Positions 52,927 to 60,626 of a DNA stretch of 64,000 bases are shown piece by piece. The DNA comes from Paraburkholderia bannensis NBRC 103871 (GTDB lineage Bacteria; Pseudomonadota; Gammaproteobacteria; Burkholderiales; Burkholderiaceae). The position numbers and the translations under genes are program-made. Within the stretch, counting starts at the first letter, position 1, and each line of letters begins with the position of its first letter. The notes below the pieces were generated by a model, which saw only the letters and a program-made list of their open reading frames with translations, was not told the DNA's origin and searched no databases. The stretch spans positions 186,001 to 250,000 of the forward strand of contig NZ_BAYA01000003.1 of assembly GCF_000685015.1 (NCBI RefSeq), written 5' to 3'.

Positions 52927-53320
52927 GGATAGCTCCTGGCAAATACCTGAATACAAGTGATGAAAACGGGCTCTTAGCTTCAGGACGCTTCATTCGTTCG
53001 TGGATGTCGTCGTCCTTGAAATTGATGTTAGGGCCTCACGTTTCCAAAAGATATTCAAATATTCGAAACGAAACCATCATGCAAAATTATGATTTTTCCT
53101 CGCTGAACTGTACTTCTTTTTTAAGGCCGCGACTGTACCGCTAATTGCTCGACTCGGCCGCTTAACATCCGGATCGCAAATTAAAAACTTTTTGCAATTG
53201 CGAAATCCATTTTTCAGGAATCATTTATCTTGAATCTTTTGTTAAAGAAAGACTCGTCATTGAATTGATGGTTTTGTGATTTTTTTGTTAAGGCGCACAT
53301 CGGGCGCCAAATTTTTCGCC
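52927..53320. other. AT-rich divergent region between oxdC and the porin gene
   Basis: About 390 bases with long A/T runs near 53030-53110 and 53185-53310, clearly lower GC than neighbours. It must contain the promoters of oxdC and the porin. I see no gene. Low GC may mark H-NS-type silencing or a recently acquired edge; both are inference. Confidence 0.4.
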
Positions 53321-53371
53321 TTCGCTATATCTACCTGGATATAGCGAACCAGGCCGATCCAGGTTCTGGTT
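53321..53371 (+). promoter_or_regulatory. Overlapping inverted repeats in the porin leader
   Basis: TTCGCTATAT (53321-53330) pairs with ATATAGCGAA (53339-53348). ACCTGGAT (53333-53340) can instead pair with ATCCAGGT (53357-53364). AACCAG (53347-53352) pairs with CTGGTT (53366-53371). The first two hairpins share bases and exclude each other. The element ends 23 bases before the porin ATG, ahead of its ribosome site. Confidence 0.6.
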
Positions 53372-53393
53372 CCGGCGAAGTGAGACTCTAGAC

Positions 53394-54566
53394 ATGAAAA
53401 AATTAATCCTGGCCTCAGCGGTGCTTGCCGTGTTTTCGAGCCATAGCTACGCGCAAAGCAGTGTGACCTTATATGGCACGATCGATACCGCACTGATCTA
53501 CGCGAACAACATGGCGACCGGCACAGCGGGCCGCGGCACAAGTGGCGTCGAAATGGACAGCGGCGGCACGCATGCTTCGCGTTGGGGCCTGCAAGGAAAG
53601 GAGAATCTAGGCGGTGGCGTGTTCGCGATCTTTCAACTCGAAGACGGTTTTTCCAGCACGAATGGCAAGCTCGGCAATACCGGCGATATTTTCGGCCGTC
53701 AGGCGTATGTCGGCCTGTCCTCCGCTACGGACGGCAAGCTCACTGTCGGACGTCAATATAGTTTCATGTCGCAGTGGCTGTCCGCACTGAGCGCCGAAGG
53801 ACGCGGCTGGGGCGGCAACCTCGCCTCTCACCCATTCAATAACGACGACATGATTCGTCACACCAGCATCCGCAATTCGGTTCGCTATGTGAGTCCGACC
53901 TGGCGCGGGCTGACACTCGGTGCGATGTATGGCTTCTCCAATGAATCAGGGGAATTCGCCAACAATCGCGCCTATAGTTTTGGCGCGCGCTACGAGAATG
54001 GCCCGCTCGCATTGGTCGCCAGCTACGGCGAAACCGACCGCTCTGCGGGCACGGCCAATTTCAATGCGGATGGCGCAATCAGCAACAGCGACGGCGATGC
54101 AACGATCACGGGCGGGCGCGAACGCGTCTGGGGTCTGGGCACGCATTACACGTTTGGCCACGCGGCAGTAGGTGTCGTCTGGACTCACTCTTCGACGCGC
54201 GACGTGAGCAGCGTCTGGCAAGGCGGCAATCTCGTGCCGCTCGTAGGCGACCTGCTGAGTTTCGATAATTTCGAAATCAACGGGCGCTATTTCGTCACTC
54301 CGGCATTGAGTCTCGCCGCGTCGTACACCTACACGGACGGTCACTTCGACGCATCGGATTCGAGCCTGAACCCGAAGTGGCACGAAGCGATCCTGCAGGC
54401 CGATTATCGCTTCAGCCATCACACGGACGTGTACCTCGAAAGCCTCTACCAGACAGTGAGCGGCGGCGGTGGAAACACGGTCTTCAATGCGTCGATGTTC
54501 AACGTGACGCCTTCCGCGAACGGTCACCAGCTGCTGCTTGTTGCGGGCTTGCGGCACAACTTTTAA
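53394..54566 (+). CDS. Trimeric outer-membrane porin (Gram-negative porin family)
   Basis: A 390-residue porin: signal peptide MKKLILASAVLAVFSSHSYA with cleavage before QSSVTLYG, then the VTLYGTIDTALIYANN and ASRWGLQGKENLGGG strands typical of Burkholderia/Neisseria-type 16-strand porins, and a final strand ending in Phe (LLLVAGLRHNF). It passes small hydrophilic solutes. The next-door oxalate decarboxylase hints at a carboxylate supply, but specificity is not visible. Overlapping inverted repeats lie just upstream. Confidence 0.93.
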   Translation: MKKLILASAVLAVFSSHSYAQSSVTLYGTIDTALIYANNMATGTAGRGTSGVEMDSGGTHASRWGLQGKENLGGGVFAIFQLEDGFSSTNGKLGNTGDIFGRQAYVGLSSATDGKLTVGRQYSFMSQWLSALSAEGRGWGGNLASHPFNNDDMIRHTSIRNSVRYVSPTWRGLTLGAMYGFSNESGEFANNRAYSFGARYENGPLALVASYGETDRSAGTANFNADGAISNSDGDATITGGRERVWGLGTHYTFGHAAVGVVWTHSSTRDVSSVWQGGNLVPLVGDLLSFDNFEINGRYFVTPALSLAASYTYTDGHFDASDSSLNPKWHEAILQADYRFSHHTDVYLESLYQTVSGGGGNTVFNASMFNVTPSANGHQLLLVAGLRHNF

Positions 54567-54575
54567 ATAGCCTGA

Positions 54576-54601
54576 AGGGACGCGACCAGAATCGCGTCCC
54601 T
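54576..54601. terminator. Terminator between the porin and cytochrome c genes
   Basis: AGGGACGCGA (54576-54585) pairs with TCGCGTCCCT (54592-54601) around six bases, between convergent genes. Confidence 0.7.
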
Positions 54602-54609
54602 GCCTGGGC

Positions 54610-55131
54610 TTATTTAATCAACGCTGCGTAGTGACCGGCGTCGATGCCTTTCCCGGCTTGAAGGAAAGCGGCGAGATTCCATAATTCGCTGTCTGGGAGC
54701 GATTTTCCGAATGCAGGCATCGCGGTCATCTTCACGCCATGCCGCATGACCCACCAGGTCGATTGCGGATTATTCTTGCGCGAAGCCGCGAGCAATTCGG
54801 GGGCTTTGGGTGCGATACCCGCGCCAATAGCATCGGGCGGCACGCCTGGCGCGCCGTGACAATAGACGCAGTGCCGATCATAGAGCTTTGCACCGGCCTC
54901 GATACGTTCCGGTGTCGCCAGATAAGCGGGCACCACTACCGACGCCGATTGCCGGTCGAGCGAACGTTGATACGTGGTATGCAAGAACCAGGCGACGAAC
55001 CGATTATCTTTCGATATCGCATCAACGGCTACGCGTCCGGAAAACGCGTAGCACAATGCCGCGAGGGCAAACACGGCGATAAACGCGCTGATCGAGCACA
55101 GCGCAACAGCAGCGTTCTGGCGAGATGACAT
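54610..55131 (-). CDS. Membrane-anchored mono-heme cytochrome c
   Basis: A 173-residue protein with one N-terminal membrane helix (about 9-30) and a periplasmic class-I cytochrome c domain: heme site Cys88-Val-Tyr-Cys91-His92 and axial Met in KMTAMPAFG. It should carry electrons to or from a periplasmic dehydrogenase or oxidase. The gene follows the clc gene, 27 bases after its... opposite end on the same strand, so they could be co-transcribed. Electron partner unknown; oxalate decarboxylase itself needs none. Confidence 0.88.
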   Translation of the reverse strand: MSSRQNAAVALCSISAFIAVFALAALCYAFSGRVAVDAISKDNRFVAWFLHTTYQRSLDRQSASVVVPAYLATPERIEAGAKLYDRHCVYCHGAPGVPPDAIGAGIAPKAPELLAASRKNNPQSTWWVMRHGVKMTAMPAFGKSLPDSELWNLAAFLQAGKGIDAGHYAALIK

Positions 55132-55157
55132 TGGGTTCGCAACAGTTCGAGGAATGA

Positions 55158-56498
55158 TCAGGCGCTCGTACGCTCGATCTGCTTTTCAGGCATTTGCGCG
55201 GGGACGCGCAAATTGTGCAAATAAGCGAGAACGACGGGCATTGCGCGAAACGTCATCACCGACCCCGCAACCGCAAGCAACAGCGGATACAACAGGTTGT
55301 GATTCGCATGCGTAAATTCGACGATCAGCACCACGGCGGTCAGCGGCATTTGCATCGAAGCCGCGAGAAACGCGCCCGCGCCGATCAGCGCACATGCGCC
55401 CGGTGCGAGCGCCGGAAAAAAATGGCTCCACACGCCGCCGAGCACCACGGCGAACAACGCACCATTGGTCAAGCCGGGCGTGAGCAGACCGCCTTCCGCT
55501 CCCGCACGCAGGCTCGACGCTTCGATGGCGACTTTCAGCACGAGCAGCACAGCGGCCAGGCCGATCGTGAGATCGCCGCCAAATGACAGCGACGCGGCGC
55601 CTTTGCCGTTGCCCGCAAGCTGCGGGAACACCACGACCAGCCCACCGATCACGACGAAGTTCACGATCGACCACGCCACCAGCGTCCAGCCTCGCGGCGC
55701 GTGCGCCCGCGCACTGGAGGTCAGCTTGACGAAACCCCATGCAGCAAGCCCGAACAGCGGCCCGCAAACGGCGGCCCAGATCATCAGCGGGCTGCTGGAA
55801 ACAAACGCGGGGACGAGGTATTGCTGCTCGTTGCCCAGACCGCTCCACGCCACCATCGCGGCAATAGTCGAAGTCACGAGCGCGACGATGAGCGCGCGCG
55901 GCGCAAACGTGCCGAGCAGCACTTCAAGCACGAAGACCGCGCCGCCCAGCGGCACGTTGTAGACCGCCGCGAGGCCTGCGCCCGCGCCGCACGCCACCAT
56001 GAGACGGCAGTCGGCGCTCGTGAGCCCTGCACGATGCGCAAGACGGCCCGCGAACAGCGAGCCGATTTCGCGCGGCGCGACTTCGCGTCCAAGCGGCGAG
56101 CCTAGCGCGACCGTCACGATCTGCAGCAGCGCGTGAACCGTCGTGCTCACGAAAGGCATGCGCGGATCGGCAGAACCCACCGCCTTGCGGATGCTGACCA
56201 GCGGCCGGCCATAGCGATACAGCGCGGCCCAGCCGAAGCCCGCGACCGCGCCACAGAGCGCGAGCACGGCCACGCGGCGCATCGGCGACGCGGCGCTCAC
56301 GCCTTCCAGAAAGCTTTCGTGTCCCACCCACTGTCCGATGCTGTAGCCGTACGCGAGGTGCTGTACGGCGTGAAGCAATAGCGCGAGCGCCATGCCGCTC
56401 AGGCCCGCGCCGACGCCAGTCAGGACGGTGACGAGGGCGAACGCGAGGGGCTTGCTGGAAGGAGTCGAGGTTGAAGCGGAGCTTGCAGCGGTATTCAT
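55158..56498 (-). CDS. CLC-family chloride channel/antiporter
   Basis: A 446-residue membrane protein of the CLC fold. The first anion-site motif reads GSPLGREVAPREIG; the gating Glu139 is kept, but the usual G-(K/R)-E-G-P is GREVAP. GAGAGLAAVYNVPLGGAVFVLE corresponds to helix H/I and GLLTPGLTNGALFA to the N-helix region. The frame is open upstream, but MNTAASSAST at 56498 matches the family start. It is 26 bases upstream of the cytochrome gene in the same direction. Function is chloride or other anion transport, perhaps acid resistance. Confidence 0.88.
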   Translation of the reverse strand: MNTAASSASTSTPSSKPLAFALVTVLTGVGAGLSGMALALLLHAVQHLAYGYSIGQWVGHESFLEGVSAASPMRRVAVLALCGAVAGFGWAALYRYGRPLVSIRKAVGSADPRMPFVSTTVHALLQIVTVALGSPLGREVAPREIGSLFAGRLAHRAGLTSADCRLMVACGAGAGLAAVYNVPLGGAVFVLEVLLGTFAPRALIVALVTSTIAAMVAWSGLGNEQQYLVPAFVSSSPLMIWAAVCGPLFGLAAWGFVKLTSSARAHAPRGWTLVAWSIVNFVVIGGLVVVFPQLAGNGKGAASLSFGGDLTIGLAAVLLVLKVAIEASSLRAGAEGGLLTPGLTNGALFAVVLGGVWSHFFPALAPGACALIGAGAFLAASMQMPLTAVVLIVEFTHANHNLLYPLLLAVAGSVMTFRAMPVVLAYLHNLRVPAQMPEKQIERTSA

Positions 56499-56657
56499 GG
56501 GTACGGCCTGGAATGCGTGTATTACGGGATTACCCGAATGGTATCCCGGTTGATGCATGCGCTTTGTTACTTATTTTTCTTAATCAATGATTTTTGCGCA
56601 TATATCGTGAGCGGCGCGGCAACCACTCTCGCCGCCTGCATGGCTGCGGTTCGTGCG

Positions 56658-57935
56658 TTAAACCTGGACGCGGTGCGCCAGAGGCGGGTTGCTCGCAAAA
56701 TATCGCTGGATGCCATTGAAGATCGCATCGGCCATCTCTTGCCGATACTCGGCATTCAGGAGTTTCTTCTCTTCTTCCGGATTACTGATGAAAGCCGTCT
56801 CCACCAGAATCGACGGAATGTCCGGTGCTTTCAGCACCGCAAAGGCGGCCTGTTCGACGCCGCTGCCGTGCAGGTGATTGACCTGCCCGATCGCGTCGCG
56901 AACGAATGCCCCGTACTTGAGCGAATCGTTGATTTGCTGAGTCGTCGACATGTCGAATAGCACCGGCGCCAAATGACGGTCGGCGACTTTCAGGTCGAGA
57001 CCACCTACCGCGTCCGAATTGTTTTCACTCTTCGCGATCCAGCGCGCGACGGCGCTCGACGCACCGTGTTCGGACAGCGCAAAAACCGAAGAGCCGTGCG
57101 CAGCCGATGTCGTAAAAGCGTCGGCGTGAATGGACACGAACAAGTCCGCGCCAGCGCCTTTCGCCTTGGCGACACGCGTGCCTAATGGGACGAAGAAGTC
57201 GTCGTCACGCGTCATCATGGCCTGCATGTTGTCACTGGCGCGAATGCGCTCGCGCAGACGGCGCGCGATATCGAGGACGACGTGCTTCTCGTAGGTTCCC
57301 CCTCCGCCAATCGCACCAGGATCCTCGCCGCCGTGGCCCGGGTCGATGGCGACCGTCAGTTTGCGGGCGGCAGACGCGGGTGCATGTGAAGCCTTCGCCG
57401 GGTTTTCATGCGCGACCTGCTGCGATGGCAATGTAGATGGCGATGGCGACGATGAAGACGGCGGATAAAGGTCGACCATCAAGCGGTAAGCATAGTGGCC
57501 CGCGGGCGCGGTCGAGAACACCTTTGGCGACACGGCGCCCTTGAGGTCGACAACCAGCCTCACGGTGTCCGGCGTGAACTGCCCCACGCGCACGCCTTTG
57601 ATATGCGGATCGTCCGGATGAATCTGCGCCACGATATCTCGCAGGCGCTGGTCGAGCGTCAAGCCTTGAAGATCGACGACAAGACGCTCAGGTGTCCCGA
57701 GTTGATGCTCCTTCACTTCCAGCGGCTGCGTGGATTCAATCGCGACGCGCGTATAGTCCGCGGCGGGCCACACCCTGACGCCGACGATTTTCGGCTGGGT
57801 ATTCGCCGTCGCCAGTTCGGGGCGAATGCCCACCACCAGTGCGGACGCACCGAGTTTCAGGAATTTCCTGCGCGTATACGGGTTCCGGCAGCTCGAAACG
57901 AGTCGCTGGGGGCGAAGCCTCTTGTCATGTTCCAT
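56658..57935 (-). CDS. amiC: Tat-exported N-acetylmuramoyl-L-alanine amidase (AmiC type)
   Basis: A 425-residue periplasmic cell-wall amidase. The N-terminus has a twin-arginine motif, TRRKFLKLGASALVVG (Arg22-Arg23). An AMIN domain (about 47-165) is followed by a Ser/Pro linker and the Amidase_3 catalytic domain: zinc ligands in DPGHGGEDPGAIG (His), YEKHVVLDIA (Glu) and SIHADAF (His), and the catalytic Glu in ILVETAFISNPEEE. It cuts the bond between muramic acid and the peptide stem for daughter-cell separation. AmiA and AmiC of E. coli are also Tat substrates. The start is set by the Tat signal; further upstream Met codons exist. Confidence 0.92.
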   Translation of the reverse strand: MEHDKRLRPQRLVSSCRNPYTRRKFLKLGASALVVGIRPELATANTQPKIVGVRVWPAADYTRVAIESTQPLEVKEHQLGTPERLVVDLQGLTLDQRLRDIVAQIHPDDPHIKGVRVGQFTPDTVRLVVDLKGAVSPKVFSTAPAGHYAYRLMVDLYPPSSSSPSPSTLPSQQVAHENPAKASHAPASAARKLTVAIDPGHGGEDPGAIGGGGTYEKHVVLDIARRLRERIRASDNMQAMMTRDDDFFVPLGTRVAKAKGAGADLFVSIHADAFTTSAAHGSSVFALSEHGASSAVARWIAKSENNSDAVGGLDLKVADRHLAPVLFDMSTTQQINDSLKYGAFVRDAIGQVNHLHGSGVEQAAFAVLKAPDIPSILVETAFISNPEEEKKLLNAEYRQEMADAIFNGIQRYFASNPPLAHRVQV

Positions 57936-58065
57936 GATGTTTCGATTCCAGCGATGCCAGCGGTGCCAGGCGGCCTGAGACGAGATAACAGAATAGATCC
58001 GCCGCATCATATCGCTGCAAGGCTTCAGGAATATCCGCCATTTCACTGTTTAAATCGATCTTCAT
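57925..58065 (-). CDS. Possible small ORF overlapping the amiC start
   Basis: A 46-residue frame (MKIDLNSEMADIPEALQRYD start) whose stop lies 11 bases inside the amiC start. Composition looks protein-like and the overlap would allow translational coupling. There is no clear ribosome site and no known match; treat as speculative. Confidence 0.25.
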   Translation of the reverse strand: MKIDLNSEMADIPEALQRYDAADLFCYLVSGRLAPLASLESKHHGT

Positions 58066-58394
58066 GTTTGCGTGAAGTCGACCTGGCATATTTAAATCCA
58101 ATACTTGAAGGCGTCGAAATGTAGCCACAAAACCGGCACACGTCCAAGTCTTGTTTCTCATGAGGCGATGAGAAAAATGCATAGCCTTAAAACGAAAAAA
58201 AACCTTATTTCTTGACACTTTCTTGATGCCCGATCGGTTATAGACATTGCGCGATCAGAGGCAAACGCCTGCATCGCGACGACACTGTGGCCCACACAAA
58301 TGCCTCGAACTGTAATCGTCCCGACGATTGCCGCCACGCTACATTCGACAGCGGCTGAAAGCCTCACCTGAAGAACACGGCATAAGGAAAAAGC
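58066..58394. other. Divergent region between amiC and the ABC transporter
   Basis: About 330 bases, AT-rich near 58190-58220. Besides the weak small frame beside amiC, I see no gene. AAGGAAAAAGC at its end is the ribosome site of the binding protein. Confidence 0.4.
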
Positions 58395-59315
58395 ATGAAA
58401 TCGAGTATTGCGGCGATCGCGGCCACGGCAGTCCTGGCGCTGCCGCTGGGAAGCGCGCACGCCGATGAAGCGGTCAGAGTCACCTACGCCGGTTCGATGG
58501 GTGTCGTGATGGATAAGGGGCTTGGCCCCGCCTTTGCGGCGCAGAACAACGTGCAGTACCAGGGCCAGGGCGAAGGCGCTTATGGCATGGCGCGGCTTCT
58601 GGCCTCGAAGCAACTCGTCGCCGACGTGTTCTTTTCGATTACGCCCGGGCCAATGGATATCCTGAAGCGCGCAGGACTGATCGACGAAGCGATTCCCGTT
58701 GCGAGCACCAGCATGGTGATCGCCTACAACCCGAAGAGCGCTTACGCGAAGCAGCTTGCGGCGAGCCAGACAGCGGGCGGCCAGCCCTGGTGGCGGATCC
58801 TCGCGCAACCGGGGCTGCGCTTCGGGCGAACGGATCCGAAGATCGATCCGCAAGGCCAGAACATCATCTTCACGATGAAGCTGGCCGAGCGCTATTACCA
58901 GCAACCGGGCCTTGAAAAACAGCTGCTCGGCGACACGGAGAATCCGCAGGAAGTGTTCGCGGAAGGCGGCTTGCTGACCCGACTGGAAGCGGGCCAGGTG
59001 GATGCCTCGTCGGGCTATGAGAGCGCCGTTAAATCTGCCGGGCTGCCCTATATCCCGTTGCCGGAGCAGATCAATCTCAGCAATCCCGCCTACGCGCAGG
59101 ACTGGTACAACACAGTCTCCTTCAACATCCGCAATCCCGCTGGCGAGTTGAAGCCAATCACGCCACAACCCCTGGTGTTCTATGTGGCGGTGCTGAAAAA
59201 TGCGCCGAACCCCGTCGAAGCGAAGAAGTTCGCTGCGTTTGCGCTGAGTCCTCAAGGACAGTCCATCTTCAAACAGCGCGGATATGGACAGCCAAAGGGT
59301 GACGTGCTGCGTTAA
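58395..59315 (+). CDS. ABC importer substrate-binding protein (oxyanion/tungstate-molybdate-like)
   Basis: A 306-residue periplasmic protein with a signal peptide ending near LGSAHADE and the type-II binding-protein fold. The start of the mature protein (VRVTYAGSMGVVMDKGLGPAF) and FSITPGPMDILKRAGL resemble WtpA/ModA-type molybdate or tungstate binding proteins; sulfate and iron types are less likely. The permease gene follows four bases on. No ATPase gene is near. Substrate is inferred only by resemblance. Confidence 0.8.
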   Translation: MKSSIAAIAATAVLALPLGSAHADEAVRVTYAGSMGVVMDKGLGPAFAAQNNVQYQGQGEGAYGMARLLASKQLVADVFFSITPGPMDILKRAGLIDEAIPVASTSMVIAYNPKSAYAKQLAASQTAGGQPWWRILAQPGLRFGRTDPKIDPQGQNIIFTMKLAERYYQQPGLEKQLLGDTENPQEVFAEGGLLTRLEAGQVDASSGYESAVKSAGLPYIPLPEQINLSNPAYAQDWYNTVSFNIRNPAGELKPITPQPLVFYVAVLKNAPNPVEAKKFAAFALSPQGQSIFKQRGYGQPKGDVLR

Positions 59316-59319
59316 GGCC

Positions 59320-60108
59320 ATGTCGCCGTCTTTTTCCGCATCCAGCCAGAACCGACAGCGTCTGTTCGGCTGGGCGGCGAGTCTTCCCGCGCTCGTCATT
59401 CTGGTCGTCCCATTTCTTGCCCTGGTTGGCCAGACTCACTGGCATCAATTCAAGGCCGCTTACGGCGACTGGGAAGCCGTGCGCGTGTCGCTGGTGCTGA
59501 GCGCCTGCGCGCTCGTGGTCATCGTCGGCGTTGGCACGCCGTTGTCGGTCTGGCTGGCCAGGGCGCGCGGATGGGCGGGCCGCATGGCCGAGACGCTCGT
59601 GCTGGTCTCTTTGCTCACGCCTTCGCTGGCAACCGGGATCCTGCTGGTCTGCGCGTACGGCCCTTATGGGCCAGTCGGCGAGTGGCTCTCCGGCCTGGGC
59701 ATGTCGCTCAACAATAACGCGGCATCGTTTATCGTCGCGCAGATATATGGCGGACTCGCTTATTTCGTCGTGTCCGCCCGAACGGCATTCGAAAACATAC
59801 CGCCGACACTGGAAGAAGCCGCGCAGGATCTGGGCTGCACCCCGTGGCGCGTATTCTGGTGCGTGAGCCTACCTATCGCGGCCCGGGAGATCGCCACGGG
59901 CGCCATGATCGCGTGGGTGAGAATCATCGGCGAGTTTGGCATCGCCGCCGTCTTCTCGTACTTCCCGCAAGGCATTCCCGTGAAGCTGTTCGTGAATCTG
60001 CAGAACGACGGCCTGCAGTCGGTCTACGTCCTCGTCTGGATTCTGTTGCTTTCCCTGCCTCTGCCATTGATCCTGCTGTCGCTCTTCAAACGCGTTCGCA
60101 AGGCCTGA
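59320..60108 (+). CDS. ABC importer permease
   Basis: A 262-residue inner-membrane protein with about six hydrophobic segments and the ABC-contacting EAA motif EEAAQDLGCTPWRVFWCVSLP (about residues 170-190). The CysW/ModB-type family fits a sulfate, molybdate or tungstate importer. The ATG at 59320 lies four bases after the binding-protein stop. The ATP-binding subunit is missing from the next 500 bases, after which the strand changes; it must be supplied from elsewhere if the importer works. Confidence 0.85.
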   Translation: MSPSFSASSQNRQRLFGWAASLPALVILVVPFLALVGQTHWHQFKAAYGDWEAVRVSLVLSACALVVIVGVGTPLSVWLARARGWAGRMAETLVLVSLLTPSLATGILLVCAYGPYGPVGEWLSGLGMSLNNNAASFIVAQIYGGLAYFVVSARTAFENIPPTLEEAAQDLGCTPWRVFWCVSLPIAAREIATGAMIAWVRIIGEFGIAAVFSYFPQGIPVKLFVNLQNDGLQSVYVLVWILLLSLPLPLILLSLFKRVRKA

Positions 60109-60303
60109 TCCGGCACGCGGCCTCGACACAAGCCGATATTGCGTGAACTTAAATTTATTTTCATACCGGCGCGAATCAGGCGGGCTCGCTGATTGGGGCA
60201 ATATGAATTTCTCTTCATGTTAATGCTGGGCTTGTGTAGCCAGGCCTCGGCTATCGTGGCTTCCGTGGGCGCCCTGCCCTCCCCTGATATTTAAAGGAAC
60301 GTC

Positions 60304-60558
60304 ATGAAGATCGCTATTCAATTCGGTATCGCTGCCACGCTGCTCGTTTCGGCTCTCGCACACGCACAGTCCGCGCCGCAAGCGGCCCCGGCCACGCAAA
60401 CGGCCACGCAGGTCAAGGTCGCCGCTGGCGCGTGGGTGCCGCCGTATGGCCAGCCCGTTGCGCAGAAGACGCGCGCCCAGGTCTACCAGGAACTGATCCA
60501 GGCCGAGAACGACGGCCAGCTGGCTTACCTGGACTCGGTGGTGTACGCGCATTCGTGA
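60304..60558 (+). CDS. Small secreted DUF4148-type protein
   Basis: An 84-residue protein with a signal peptide (MKIAIQFGIAATLLVSALAHA) and a short Gln/Ala-rich mature part that ends in KTRAQVYQELIQAENDGQLAYLDSVVYAHS, the DUF4148-type helix. Function unknown. Monocistronic between the permease gene and the convergent glycoside hydrolase. Confidence 0.8.
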   Translation: MKIAIQFGIAATLLVSALAHAQSAPQAAPATQTATQVKVAAGAWVPPYGQPVAQKTRAQVYQELIQAENDGQLAYLDSVVYAHS

Positions 60559-60626
60559 TCGCACGCTGCACGCGTGCGCATCGTCAAGGGGAAGCAGATG
60601 GCGCCATGCGCCACCCTTTCCCTCAC

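Noticed and set aside
58066..58218. Upstream extension of the small frame beside amiC
   Set aside because: Residues before the ATG at 58065 look random and the region is AT-rich and promoter-like.
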